Of a stretch of 16,157 bases of DNA, positions 1 to 7,050 are shown piece after piece. Location: contig CANPYQ010000021.1 of the NCBI GenBank assembly GCA_947588865.1, positions 1-16,157 of the forward strand, in the 5' to 3' direction. The translations under genes and the position numbers were made by a program. The stretch's first letter is position 1. The number at the start of each line of letters is the position of its first letter. This stretch comes from an uncultured Bacilli bacterium. GTDB taxonomy: Bacteria > Bacillota_I > Bacilli_A > RF39 > UBA660. The notes under the pieces were generated by a model. The model was given only the letters and a program-made list of their open reading frames with translations, was not told the origin of the DNA and searched no databases.

Positions 1-74
1 ACTATTTTTAGTCCTCTATCTCGATTCATTTATCATTAGTTTTTGGTTTCACCAACACTACTTGACATTGAACC
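1..74. mobile_element. Outer end of an ISL3-like insertion sequence (partial)
   Basis: Positions 50-74 (CACCAACACTA... ending GAACC) form the inverted counterpart of 16081-16105, matching at about 20 of 25 positions. The motif AGTGTTGGTG with an outer GGTTC tip resembles the terminal repeats of ISL3-family elements as I know them. The tip is at 74 and the element body extends left, out of the window. Frame 1 of 1-39 reads TIFSPLSRFIYH then a stop, which could be the last residues of the transposase, but this is too short to prove. The 8 bases beside the two tips (75-82 and 16073-16080) do not match, as expected if they belong to different copies. Confidence 0.6.
50..74. repeat. Terminal inverted repeat of the left-hand IS-like element
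   Basis: This 25-nt stretch is inverted relative to 16081-16105. Eleven contiguous bases (CACCAACACTA) and the GAACC tip are identical; the differences lie in the AT-rich middle. Confidence 0.65.
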
Positions 75-75
75 T

Positions 76-267
76 TTATTTTGAACCATTTACATTTTTA
101 ATGTCATTTTTTATTAATAATAAGATAAATGCTATAATAACAGGTAATAAAAATACACCAAATGATTGAATTAACTTATTATTAATTTTAAGCAAAATTT
201 CACTTATAACTATTAAACATAATATTATTATAAAACAATTTTTTTGCTTACTAACAAATTTTTTCAT
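76..267 (-). CDS. Small hypothetical two-helix membrane protein
   Basis: This 63-aa protein is not recognised. It has a lysine-rich N-terminus (MKKFVSKQK) and two hydrophobic segments at about residues 11-27 and 37-53, joined by a short polar turn, and ends in a charged tail. This suggests a small integral membrane hairpin with both ends inside. The gene looks real because AGGAGG lies four bases before the ATG and a near-consensus promoter lies upstream at 299-327. Its stop codon is only two bases from the tip of the IS-like element, so the original 3' end may have been cut off by insertion and the present stop may be fortuitous. It is downstream of topA and co-directional with it. Confidence 0.6.
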   Translation of the reverse strand: MKKFVSKQKNCFIIILCLIVISEILLKINNKLIQSFGVFLLPVIIAFILLLIKNDIKNVNGSK

Positions 268-298
268 AAATCCTCCTCTTCTTTAGAAGACAGGATCT

Positions 299-327
299 AT
301 TATATCACATTTATTTACATTTGTAAA
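299..327 (-). promoter_or_regulatory. Sigma-A-type promoter for the small membrane protein gene
   Basis: On the minus strand TTTACA (322-327) is followed after exactly 17 bases by TATAAT (299-304). The predicted transcript starts near 292, just ahead of the AGGAGG site at 272-277. The promoter sits directly behind the topA stop codon. Confidence 0.65.
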
Positions 328-338
328 TTTTTTATTTT

Positions 339-2366
339 TTATTTTTCATAATCACAATTACTACACTTTATTTTATCCTTTTTATTTATTAACATACTAC
401 CACAATCAGGGCATTTTTCACCTGTTGGCATGTACCAGTATGCTTCTTTACATTTAGGATAGTTATTGCACCCATAGAATATTTTTCCCTTTTTACTTTT
501 CTTTTCTATTATTTTTCCATCACATTTAGGACAGTCGCATACTTCAGTAACTTTTCTTTCTTCTTGCTTTATATATTTACATTTAGGATAATTGCTACAG
601 GCAGTAAACTCCCCATACTTACCCTTTCTAACAACTAGGGGGTTCCCACATTCTGGACAATCTTCGCCAGTTTTTTCTGCTTCTTTTTTAGGCATAGCTT
701 CAAAAGCATTTTTTACACTTGGCTCAAATTCATTGTAAAAATCTCTCAATACTTTTATGTGATTTTGATTACCATCAGCTATTTTATCCAAATCAGTTTC
801 CATATTAGCAGTATATTCTACATTTATTAAATGACTAAAGAATTCTTGCAGTTTATCCGTTATTTCAAATCCTGTTTCAGTAGGTACAAACTTCTTTTCA
901 ACTAAAGTAGCATACCCACGTTTTTTAATTATATCCATTGTTGTAGCATAAGTACTAGGTCTACCAATTCCAAGCTCTTCCATTTCTTTTATAAGTTTGG
1001 CCTCAGTATAACGTGCAGGTGGATTTGTAAAATGTTGTTCTTTAGTAATATTCTTGGATACAAGTACTTTAGAATTATACTCATCTAATGGTGGAAGCAT
1101 AGTATCTTTAACATCCTCATAATCTTTATAAACTTTTAAATATCCATCAAAATCTATTACTTGACCTGTTGCTTTAAACTGATAATTATTATTATCAAAT
1201 ATTACTGTAGTGTTAATGGTTGTTGCATTTTTCATTAAAGAAGAAAGTGCCCTATAATAAATCATTTTATAAAGTTTATACTCATCATTACTTAAAAATG
1301 GTTTAACCGATTCTGGGGATCTATTAATACTTGTAGGTCTAATACCTTCATGAGCATCTTGTACATTTTCAGTTTTTTTAGATATTTTTACATTACCTAT
1401 ATATTCCTTTCCATATTTTGCTTCTATATATTTATAGGTTGAACTTATAAATTCGTTAGAAAGTCTAATGGAGTCAGTACGCATATAAGTAATTAGACCT
1501 ACTGTTTCACTTTCAAGCTCAATACCTTCATATAATTTTTGAGATATTTGCATAGTCTTTCTTGCATTGAAGCCAAGTTTATTAGACGCATCCTGCTGTA
1601 AAGTACTGGTAGTATATGGGGGTTTTGATTGCTTTTGTCTAGTCTTTTTATCAACACTTTCAATATTAAATGTATTACTTAAATTATTTAGCACTTCATT
1701 TGCTTCAATTTCATTTTTAATTTTAAAATCTTTATGATTATAATTAAATAACTCTGCACTAAATTCAGGGAATACAGCCTCTATAGTCCAATATTCCTCT
1801 GGATTAAATGCCATAATTTCTCTTTCTCTATCTACAATTAGCTTTAAAGCGACACTTTGAACACGACCAGCTGAAGAGCCGTCTGTTTTTGATTGAATAA
1901 GTCTTGATAATCTAAAGCCTATTATTCTATCTAATATTCGTCTAGTTTCTTGACTATTCACTAAATTAGTATCGATTTTTCTTGAATGTTTAAATGCATC
2001 CACTACTGCATTTTTAGTGATTTCATTAAATACAACTCTATCATAGTCGCTATCACTCAAGTCTAATACCTTTTTTAAATGCCATGAAATTGCTTCTCCC
2101 TCACGATCAGGGTCGGTTGCAAGATACACATGATTTACCTTTTTAGCTTCTTTTTTTAGTTCATCAATTACACTTTTTTTGCCTTTCATAGTAATATAAT
2201 CCGGTTTAAAATCATTATCTACATCTACTCCAAGGCCATACTTTCCATGTGTAGATAAATCTCTAACATGACCTTTACTGGATAATACTTTGTAATCACT
2301 TCCCAAATATTTTTCTATAGGTTTTGTTTTACTTGGGGATTCGACTATAACTAAATTTTTAGACAT
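339..2366 (-). CDS. topA: DNA topoisomerase I (type IA)
   Basis: This enzyme relaxes negative supercoils by cutting one DNA strand through a 5'-phosphotyrosine. The 675-aa length is normal for Gram-positive TopA. The TOPRIM domain is at the N-terminus, with E9 in IVESPSK and the acidic motif DPDREGE at 85-91. SAGRVQSVAL at about 165-174 is the conserved type IA segment. The catalytic tyrosine is Y294 in the family motif ITYMRTDS. Three C-terminal zinc ribbons, at about residues 575-675, each carry CPxC-type cysteine pairs (CPECG, CPKCD, CPDCG). The ATG is preceded by GGAGAG and by a strong promoter, so the gene is transcribed on its own. No clear terminator is seen between it and the small gene behind it. 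All key residues are present. Confidence 0.98.
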   Translation of the reverse strand: MSKNLVIVESPSKTKPIEKYLGSDYKVLSSKGHVRDLSTHGKYGLGVDVDNDFKPDYITMKGKKSVIDELKKEAKKVNHVYLATDPDREGEAISWHLKKVLDLSDSDYDRVVFNEITKNAVVDAFKHSRKIDTNLVNSQETRRILDRIIGFRLSRLIQSKTDGSSAGRVQSVALKLIVDREREIMAFNPEEYWTIEAVFPEFSAELFNYNHKDFKIKNEIEANEVLNNLSNTFNIESVDKKTRQKQSKPPYTTSTLQQDASNKLGFNARKTMQISQKLYEGIELESETVGLITYMRTDSIRLSNEFISSTYKYIEAKYGKEYIGNVKISKKTENVQDAHEGIRPTSINRSPESVKPFLSNDEYKLYKMIYYRALSSLMKNATTINTTVIFDNNNYQFKATGQVIDFDGYLKVYKDYEDVKDTMLPPLDEYNSKVLVSKNITKEQHFTNPPARYTEAKLIKEMEELGIGRPSTYATTMDIIKKRGYATLVEKKFVPTETGFEITDKLQEFFSHLINVEYTANMETDLDKIADGNQNHIKVLRDFYNEFEPSVKNAFEAMPKKEAEKTGEDCPECGNPLVVRKGKYGEFTACSNYPKCKYIKQEERKVTEVCDCPKCDGKIIEKKSKKGKIFYGCNNYPKCKEAYWYMPTGEKCPDCGSMLINKKDKIKCSNCDYEK

Positions 2367-2391
2367 ATGCTCTCTCCATTTCTATTAATAA

Positions 2392-2420
2392 TTTATACAC
2401 TATAAAATTATTTTTGTCAA
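2392..2420 (-). promoter_or_regulatory. Strong sigma-A promoter for topA
   Basis: A perfect -35 box TTGACA (2415-2420) and TATAAA (2392-2397) are separated by exactly 17 bases on the minus strand. Very AT-rich DNA lies upstream, as in UP elements. The leader to the topA ATG is about 20 bases. Confidence 0.75.
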
Positions 2421-2579
2421 CTATAAATATGAATAATTATTTTATATTTTTTCTCTACTATTCATTGTTTATGTTCTAACTCTTTTGTAGCCATTTTTAT
2501 CATCTTCTTTTATTTTATATTAAAAATAAAAGCATACACTTTTTTATGCACACTTTTATATTACAAATTCAGTAGCTAC
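2421..2579. other. Intergenic stretch between the metallophosphoesterase gene and the topA promoter
   Basis: I see no gene here. On the minus strand, just past the metallophosphoesterase stop, the sequence can fold into an imperfect hairpin at about 2527-2556 (GCAT/ATGC plus AAAAG/CTTTT with a three-base bulge), followed by ATTTTT. This could be a weak terminator. An 11-codon ATG-TGA frame at 2462-2494 has no good ribosome site. The rest is simple AT-rich sequence. Confidence 0.35.
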
Positions 2580-3647
2580 TTATTTAATATTATATCTCTT
2601 ATTAAATTTCTCTATTTGAGTTAATTTGTTATTATTTTTTAATATTTTTTGTCTTTCTTCACTAATCTCACTTGTATATTTTATAGGATTTCTTTCCTCC
2701 TCATTCATTATTGATTCACTTGAATTAATATTTCTCCCCTTATATAATTCGCATTGAACTTCATTTATTTTATACATGTTTTTTGGACCAAAAATAAATG
2801 TTTCAAAATTTCCTAATTTAAAAAATCCATTTATAAATGAAAATTCTGCTTTAACAACTGCAGGTACGTTTTTCGTTCCCAAAGATGGTAAACTGATTAG
2901 GGATGGTAAATATATTAGTGAAGTATCACGTGTATTTATAAATTTCATTTCATGGGAATGGCCATACAATTTTAATCTACATTTATAATCAACATTGACA
3001 CTTATCTCTGGAATTTTATGATATATAAAAATTTCATCATTTTTAATTTTCAATATTCCATACTTATATCCAATAGGTACTAAATCATGTCTTCTACTTT
3101 CAAATACTTCAGCTATATTTATTCCTTTACAATCTAATAAGCTTTTATCATGATTGCCTAATATTATGAAATTTAAAATATTTTTATCAAATGGATGTAC
3201 TTTTAATGCATAATCGATTTGTTTTTCACCTTGAATTTTTTTATTTCGTGATCCAAGTAAACCATCTATAAAATCTCCACCATTAATAATTATATTAATT
3301 CCTTCTTTTATGCAAAAATCATATACCCTATTTAGTAAATCAATTCTTTCATGTTCATTTCCTATATGTATATCTGATATAAAAATAGCTTTAAATATAG
3401 AATCTTTTGGGCTTGTCAATATTGTACAAGTATTCGATTCTTTATTATTTTCATTAAGTTTTTTTAGTAAATTATATACAATATCTCCATTATAATAATA
3501 TTTTTTTTCAAAATTGTACCCTTTCAATTTTAATAAACTAAGTCTATAAAATAATTGTTTATTTGATAAACCCGTTACTCTAGATATCTCATTTGCACTT
3601 GAACCATTTTCAAGCATACTTAATATAATTTCATTCGAATTTTGCAC
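2580..3647 (-). CDS. HTH-domain calcineurin-like metallophosphoesterase
   Basis: The protein has 355 aa. Residues about 5-45 form a helix-turn-helix-like segment (ANEISRVTGLSNKQLFYRLSLLK), followed by a calcineurin-type phosphoesterase domain at about 85-290. All metal-binding motifs are present: SDIH (D92, H94), GGDF (D125), GNHD (N165-D167), a lone histidine (H210) and GHSH (H230, H232). The substrate cannot be read from sequence; such enzymes cleave phosphomono- or diesters, including nucleotides and nucleic acids. The last 60 residues are charged and probably flexible. The start is GTG: GGGGTGAT lies at a suitable distance and no better ATG is near. A 10-bp palindrome at 3659-3668 lies between promoter and start, so the HTH may regulate its own gene (inference). 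Confidence 0.85.
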   Translation of the reverse strand: MQNSNEIILSMLENGSSANEISRVTGLSNKQLFYRLSLLKLKGYNFEKKYYYNGDIVYNLLKKLNENNKESNTCTILTSPKDSIFKAIFISDIHIGNEHERIDLLNRVYDFCIKEGINIIINGGDFIDGLLGSRNKKIQGEKQIDYALKVHPFDKNILNFIILGNHDKSLLDCKGINIAEVFESRRHDLVPIGYKYGILKIKNDEIFIYHKIPEISVNVDYKCRLKLYGHSHEMKFINTRDTSLIYLPSLISLPSLGTKNVPAVVKAEFSFINGFFKLGNFETFIFGPKNMYKINEVQCELYKGRNINSSESIMNEEERNPIKYTSEISEERQKILKNNNKLTQIEKFNKRYNIK

Positions 3648-3658
3648 TTAATAATCAC

Positions 3659-3668
3659 CCCAATTGGG
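3659..3668. promoter_or_regulatory. Perfect palindrome CCCAATTGGG, candidate operator
   Basis: This G+C-containing palindrome falls at the predicted transcription start of the HTH-metallophosphoesterase gene and overlaps its ribosome binding site. It stands out in such AT-rich DNA. The operator role is an inference; it could also act as a small RNA hairpin. Confidence 0.35.
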
Positions 3669-3673
3669 ATATT

Positions 3674-3702
3674 ATAGTATCATATAATAGAAATTAAGTC
3701 AA
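3674..3702 (-). promoter_or_regulatory. Promoter for the HTH-metallophosphoesterase gene
   Basis: On the minus strand TTGACT (3697-3702) is followed after 17 bases by TACTAT (3674-3679), with an extended TGA just before it. An overlapping TATAAT at 3671-3676 would give a 20-base spacer and is less likely. The -35 lies inside a 7-bp inverted repeat (TAGAAAT at 3688-3694, ATTTCTA at 3707-3713) that includes the stop codon of the activase gene. Confidence 0.5.
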
Positions 3703-3710
3703 TCAGATTT

Positions 3711-4652
3711 CTATTTCGCAATAGTGCCTCTTTCACATCTATTACCAAAGGAATCAATTAATTTTCCATCTTTTATTATTCTAACAATTTCACAATTATT
3801 AGAACAACCTTTACATTCATATCCTTTCGTTTCAAAATTTATTTCATTCATATTTAAATTATATTCTTTATCGCTGCTTTCCTTAGAAGATAATATTGCT
3901 GCTCCTATTGCCCCCATCAAATGACTATTATCATCAACAATTACTTTTGTATTTAATATCTCATTAAAATATTTAACTACCCCAATATTCTTACTTACTC
4001 CGCCTTGAAATACAATAGGTTCTTTTATTTTTTTACCTTTACCTACATTATTTAAATAATTAAGTACAACGCTTTTACATAAACCTGCAACTATATCTTC
4101 TTTTTTATATCCAAGTTGAGCTTTATGTATAAGATCAGATTCTGCAAACACAGTACACCTAGCTGCTATTTTAACTGGATTTTTAGAACTGAGTGCAAGT
4201 GAACCAAAATCATTTATATCTACTCCAATCCTCTTAGACTGACTAGATAAAAAAGCCCCTGTACCCGCTGCACATAGTGTATTCATGGCATAATCAGTTA
4301 TTATACCATTATTGATTATTATAATTTTAGAATCTTGTCCACCTATTTCAAGTATAGTTTTACAATCTGGATAATAATTTAGTGTCCCATACGCATGACA
4401 TATTATTTCATTTTTAACAACATTAGCACCTAACATGAGCCCAATTAATTTACGTGCACTTCCTGTAGTTCCAATTCCTGATAACTTATATCCTTTTGGA
4501 ATGGATAATGTACTTATAAGTTCTTTCACAGCAGATATTGGGCTAGCCTCTGTCCAAATATAGTTTTGTGATAATATATTATATTTTTCATCTATTATTA
4601 CACCCTTAGTAGAAATACTTCCGATATCTACACCTAAATAACACTTATCCAT
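3711..4652 (-). CDS. Acyl-CoA dehydratase activase-like ATPase (BadF/BadG/HgdC family)
   Basis: This 313-aa protein belongs to the ASKHA-fold activases that use ATP to push a low-potential electron into a partner 2-hydroxyacyl-CoA dehydratase or related iron-sulfur enzyme. The phosphate-binding motif GVDIGSISTKG is at 7-17 and EIGGQDSK at 102-109. Two cysteines, C127 (NTLCAAGTG) and C166 (AARCTVF), are at the positions that in this family hold one [4Fe-4S] cluster across a homodimer. The C-terminus adds four cysteines (C280, C283, C287, C306), a pattern seen in activases working with COG3580/COG3581 proteins; these may bind another metal site (inference). Its ATG overlaps the end of the previous gene by eight bases, with GAGG seven bases upstream, so the two are translationally coupled. 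The true substrate is unknown. Confidence 0.9.
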   Translation of the reverse strand: MDKCYLGVDIGSISTKGVIIDEKYNILSQNYIWTEASPISAVKELISTLSIPKGYKLSGIGTTGSARKLIGLMLGANVVKNEIICHAYGTLNYYPDCKTILEIGGQDSKIIIINNGIITDYAMNTLCAAGTGAFLSSQSKRIGVDINDFGSLALSSKNPVKIAARCTVFAESDLIHKAQLGYKKEDIVAGLCKSVVLNYLNNVGKGKKIKEPIVFQGGVSKNIGVVKYFNEILNTKVIVDDNSHLMGAIGAAILSSKESSDKEYNLNMNEINFETKGYECKGCSNNCEIVRIIKDGKLIDSFGNRCERGTIAK

Positions 4653-5709
4653 TCTTTTTCCTCATTTCAATCATATCATAAAATGCTTCTATTCTAGTTT
4701 CAAAACCAACATTTGATGTATTAGTATCAGTACTAATAAATAAAACGGGCATATCACTTTCCTCGCACATTTTTCCTATTATTCCCATATTACCTATTTC
4801 CGGAGTACAAAAACTGGATTTAATATGTATTATTCCATCATAATTATTTTCTATTAAATATTTAGTATAATAAATATTATCCATTGCATCAGCCCCCATT
4901 TTATATTTAACATTATCGAGTTTTTTCAAATATTTTTTTGTTTTCTTACCTTTTTCAAATAAAAGATATGTAACATTTGTAAATCTTTTTATCTCTACTC
5001 CATAATTTTCCAATAAATGTTCTAAATTATTATTAGCAAATGGTTCCATGAGTGTATAAAGTTCCCCAATAATACCTATTTTTATATTATTTTTAGGCTT
5101 ATTTAATTTTACACTCTCAATTAATTTTTTATATTTATGATACACCCTATTTAAGCCAATAAATGTTTTAACCATATTGAAATCATCCAACATACTATCA
5201 AATAATTGATTTAATTTACCTTTCTCTTCTTCATAAGCCACATTTTGTCTAATATAATCTTCAACTTTATCCATGTATTTAACCATTTTTATTGTTAGAC
5301 AAAAATAATATAAAGATTTAATTTTATTTAATTTTGGATTAATTTTTTTTATTATCTTATATATATTTTTTAAATCAGCATGTCCCATACTAACTAAATT
5401 AAAATATTCGAATTTATATCCTAAATCACTTAATATCTTTTGTTGTAGTTCAAAGTAATAACCATACCTACAACCGCCACCCATCTGAATTAAAGTATTT
5501 GCTCCCATTTCTAGACATTCTATATAAGTTCCAAGTGTATATTTAAATGGAGTACAAACAAAATCAGGACTATTTTTACTACCAAGTTCTATTGTTTTAC
5601 TAGTTATAGGAGGAGGTTTTAAAATCTCACAATCACTTATTTTTGAAAATAAAAAACTACTAGGTACATAATAATTACCCATAAGAGGGAATGCGATTAC
5701 CCTTTCCAT
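4645..5709 (-). CDS. 2-hydroxyacyl-CoA dehydratase-like protein (COG3581 type)
   Basis: This 354-aa protein resembles the dehydratase-like half-proteins encoded beside HgdC-type activases in Bacillota. Three cysteines stand in conserved-looking contexts: C52 (DFVCTPFKY), C80 (MGGGCRYGYY) and C301 (SSFCTPE). This three-cysteine arrangement is how dehydratase subunits ligate an iron-sulfur cluster. It ends with the motif GFETRIEAF, mirrored as GIETRIESF in the next gene, so the two are probably paralogous partners of a heterodimer. The middle (about 130-210) is lysine-rich and helical. A GGTGAT site precedes the ATG. The reaction is unknown: it may act on an acyl-CoA or on another small molecule, as proposed for double-cubane relatives. 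The name states family, not proven function. Confidence 0.8.
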   Translation of the reverse strand: MERVIAFPLMGNYYVPSSFLFSKISDCEILKPPPITSKTIELGSKNSPDFVCTPFKYTLGTYIECLEMGANTLIQMGGGCRYGYYFELQQKILSDLGYKFEYFNLVSMGHADLKNIYKIIKKINPKLNKIKSLYYFCLTIKMVKYMDKVEDYIRQNVAYEEEKGKLNQLFDSMLDDFNMVKTFIGLNRVYHKYKKLIESVKLNKPKNNIKIGIIGELYTLMEPFANNNLEHLLENYGVEIKRFTNVTYLLFEKGKKTKKYLKKLDNVKYKMGADAMDNIYYTKYLIENNYDGIIHIKSSFCTPEIGNMGIIGKMCEESDMPVLFISTDTNTSNVGFETRIEAFYDMIEMRKKNG

Positions 5710-5757
5710 ATTATCACCAATTAATTATATGTACAAAAAAAATAAGTATTAAAAATT

Positions 5758-6639
5758 TTATAATTCATTTACTATATCAACAAAACTTTCTATTCTGGTT
5801 TCAATACCTCCACTACTTTCCACATCATCTACTATAATATTTATATAAGGTTTATCTAATTTTCTTATTACAAGTTCATTAACCAAGCTATCGGGTCCAC
5901 AAGGAAAACTAGATAAAAATATTATTCCATCTATTCTATCAATACATTTACTAATGCTACTAATATTTTCTTTATTATATTTCCAATATAATCCTTTTGA
6001 ATACCTATCATACTCATTTTTTGTATAAAATAAATCGCAATATATTATTTCTATATTCAAACTTTTTAACATATTAATTATAGGTTCTCCAATTAATTTG
6101 TCATAAATATTATAGGGATGACCTACTAATAATATTTTCCTTTTATCACTTCTTAAATTTTTTAAATTTTTTAAAACTTTTTCCTTTTTTATTTTACTTG
6201 ATTTAACTCTTGCATAAATATATGCATCCTTAATATATTTTTTATTTATACCTAATTTACGTCCAATATTTAAAAATCCCTTTAGTTCTGTTTCATTATT
6301 TTTTAAATTTATATTATAATTTAAAATATTTATATCAAATATATTATTTATGATATCATAAGTAGATAAAAAATTAGTACAAGTTTGATTACTCAATCCA
6401 TAATTATCTATTCTGGGTATTAATATGTGAGTACATTTATCTTTTAAGTATGCTATATGTCCTATATAATTTTTCATTGAAAGGCACATTTCATCGTTTG
6501 AATATTTTACACCTAAATCCATTATTTGTTTATTAGTTTCTGGACTTACTATAACCTCTATATTCAAGTACTCAAAAAAATATTGCCATAAATCTTTGAA
6601 ATAATAATAATACAAACTTCTTGGAATTCCTATCTTCAT
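5758..6639 (-). CDS. Activase-associated dehydratase-like protein (COG3580/DUF2229 type)
   Basis: This 293-aa protein is the first gene of the activase block. It starts MKIGIPRSLYYY, typical of the DUF2229/COG3580 family, which is also found as a domain of very large fused activase-dehydratases in other anaerobes. Three cysteines (C52 in NDEMCLSM, C87 in NQTCTNF, C247 in SSFPCGPD) match the spacing of its neighbour and probably ligate an iron-sulfur cluster. It ends with GGIETRIESF. AGGTGAT lies just ahead of the ATG. The next gene follows after 48 bases, with a leader very similar to this one. I infer that the two proteins form a complex reduced by the activase. It is divergent from a DUF1540 gene with only 61 bases between starts. 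Confidence 0.8.
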   Translation of the reverse strand: MKIGIPRSLYYYYFKDLWQYFFEYLNIEVIVSPETNKQIMDLGVKYSNDEMCLSMKNYIGHIAYLKDKCTHILIPRIDNYGLSNQTCTNFLSTYDIINNIFDINILNYNINLKNNETELKGFLNIGRKLGINKKYIKDAYIYARVKSSKIKKEKVLKNLKNLRSDKRKILLVGHPYNIYDKLIGEPIINMLKSLNIEIIYCDLFYTKNEYDRYSKGLYWKYNKENISSISKCIDRIDGIIFLSSFPCGPDSLVNELVIRKLDKPYINIIVDDVESSGGIETRIESFVDIVNEL

Positions 6640-6659
6640 TTTATCACCTATTAATTGTA

Positions 6660-6668
6660 TGATAAAAT
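6660..6668 (+). promoter_or_regulatory. Candidate extended -10 promoter for the DUF1540 gene
   Basis: TGATAAAAT at 6660-6668 is an extended -10 element; the -35 region 17 bases upstream (6640-6645, TTTATC) is poor. The promoter of the divergent dehydratase block must lie in the same 61-base gap; TACAAT on the minus strand is the best -10 I see for it, without a convincing -35. Confidence 0.35.
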
Positions 6669-6700
6669 GAAATTTGTTAATACTAATTTTGGAGGTTAAT

Positions 6701-6868
6701 ATGAAAAAAGATAAACAAACAATAAAATGTGATGTATATGATTGTCGTCATTGTGAAATTGATGAAGAATATTGTAGTTTAAAGGAAATAAAAGTATCTA
6801 ATTGTTCAAACAAAGAGCAAAAAGAATCAACTATGTGTGATAGTTATGACAAAAGAAAAAATTTATAG
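6701..6868 (+). CDS. DUF1540 small cysteine-rich protein
   Basis: This 55-aa protein has six cysteines (C10, C15, C18, C25, C35, C46) in the DUF1540 pattern: a C-x4-C-x2-C start around IKCDVYDCRHC, then a central cysteine, an IKV strand and a last cysteine near the end. Proteins of this family are common in spore-forming Bacillota and probably bind a metal, but their role is not established. I chose the ATG at 6701 because GGAGG lies six bases before it; an upstream in-frame ATG at 6674 has no such site. It is divergent from the activase-linked block and followed by a good terminator, so it is a one-gene unit. Confidence 0.8.
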   Translation: MKKDKQTIKCDVYDCRHCEIDEEYCSLKEIKVSNCSNKEQKESTMCDSYDKRKNL

Positions 6869-6954
6869 ATATTTATTATAATTGATTAATAATAATTTTT
6901 AAAAATATATATAAACTATAAATTATTAATTAAAATTTTATAATTTTATCTAGA

Positions 6955-6990
6955 AAAAGGTTTTACTTACTATAGTAAAACCTTTTATTT
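6955..6990 (+). terminator. Rho-independent terminator after the DUF1540 gene
   Basis: AAAAGGTTTTACT (6955-6967) pairs perfectly with AGTAAAACCTTTT (6974-6986), giving a 13-bp stem and a 6-base loop, followed by ATTTACTTTTT. The stretch 6869-6954 before it is plain AT-rich sequence with no gene visible. Confidence 0.75.
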
Positions 6991-7016
6991 ACTTTTTAAC
7001 TATTTTGTAGTAAAAT
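6988..7016 (+). promoter_or_regulatory. Candidate promoter for the FemABX gene
   Basis: TTTACT (6988-6993) and TAAAAT (7011-7016) are 17 bases apart; the -35 box overlaps the tail of the preceding terminator. The match is moderate. Confidence 0.35.
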
Positions 7017-7050
7017 TTTTGTATGAAAGGAACAAGCTGTAGGTGATTAT

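Noticed and set aside
305..345. Terminator-like hairpin ATTTAC/GTAAAT followed by T-runs on the plus strand
   Set aside because: No plus-strand gene precedes it, and on the minus strand no T-run follows; the same bases form the -35 of the small gene's promoter.
2462..2494. 11-codon minus-strand frame (ATG to TGA) upstream of topA
   Set aside because: Too short, no Shine-Dalgarno, and it lies upstream of the predicted topA transcription start, so it is unlikely to be a leader peptide.
6869..7050. Possible small RNA or riboswitch ahead of the FemABX gene
   Set aside because: The only structure seen is the 13-bp hairpin with a T-rich tail right after the DUF1540 gene; no conserved aptamer-like or T-box features are visible.
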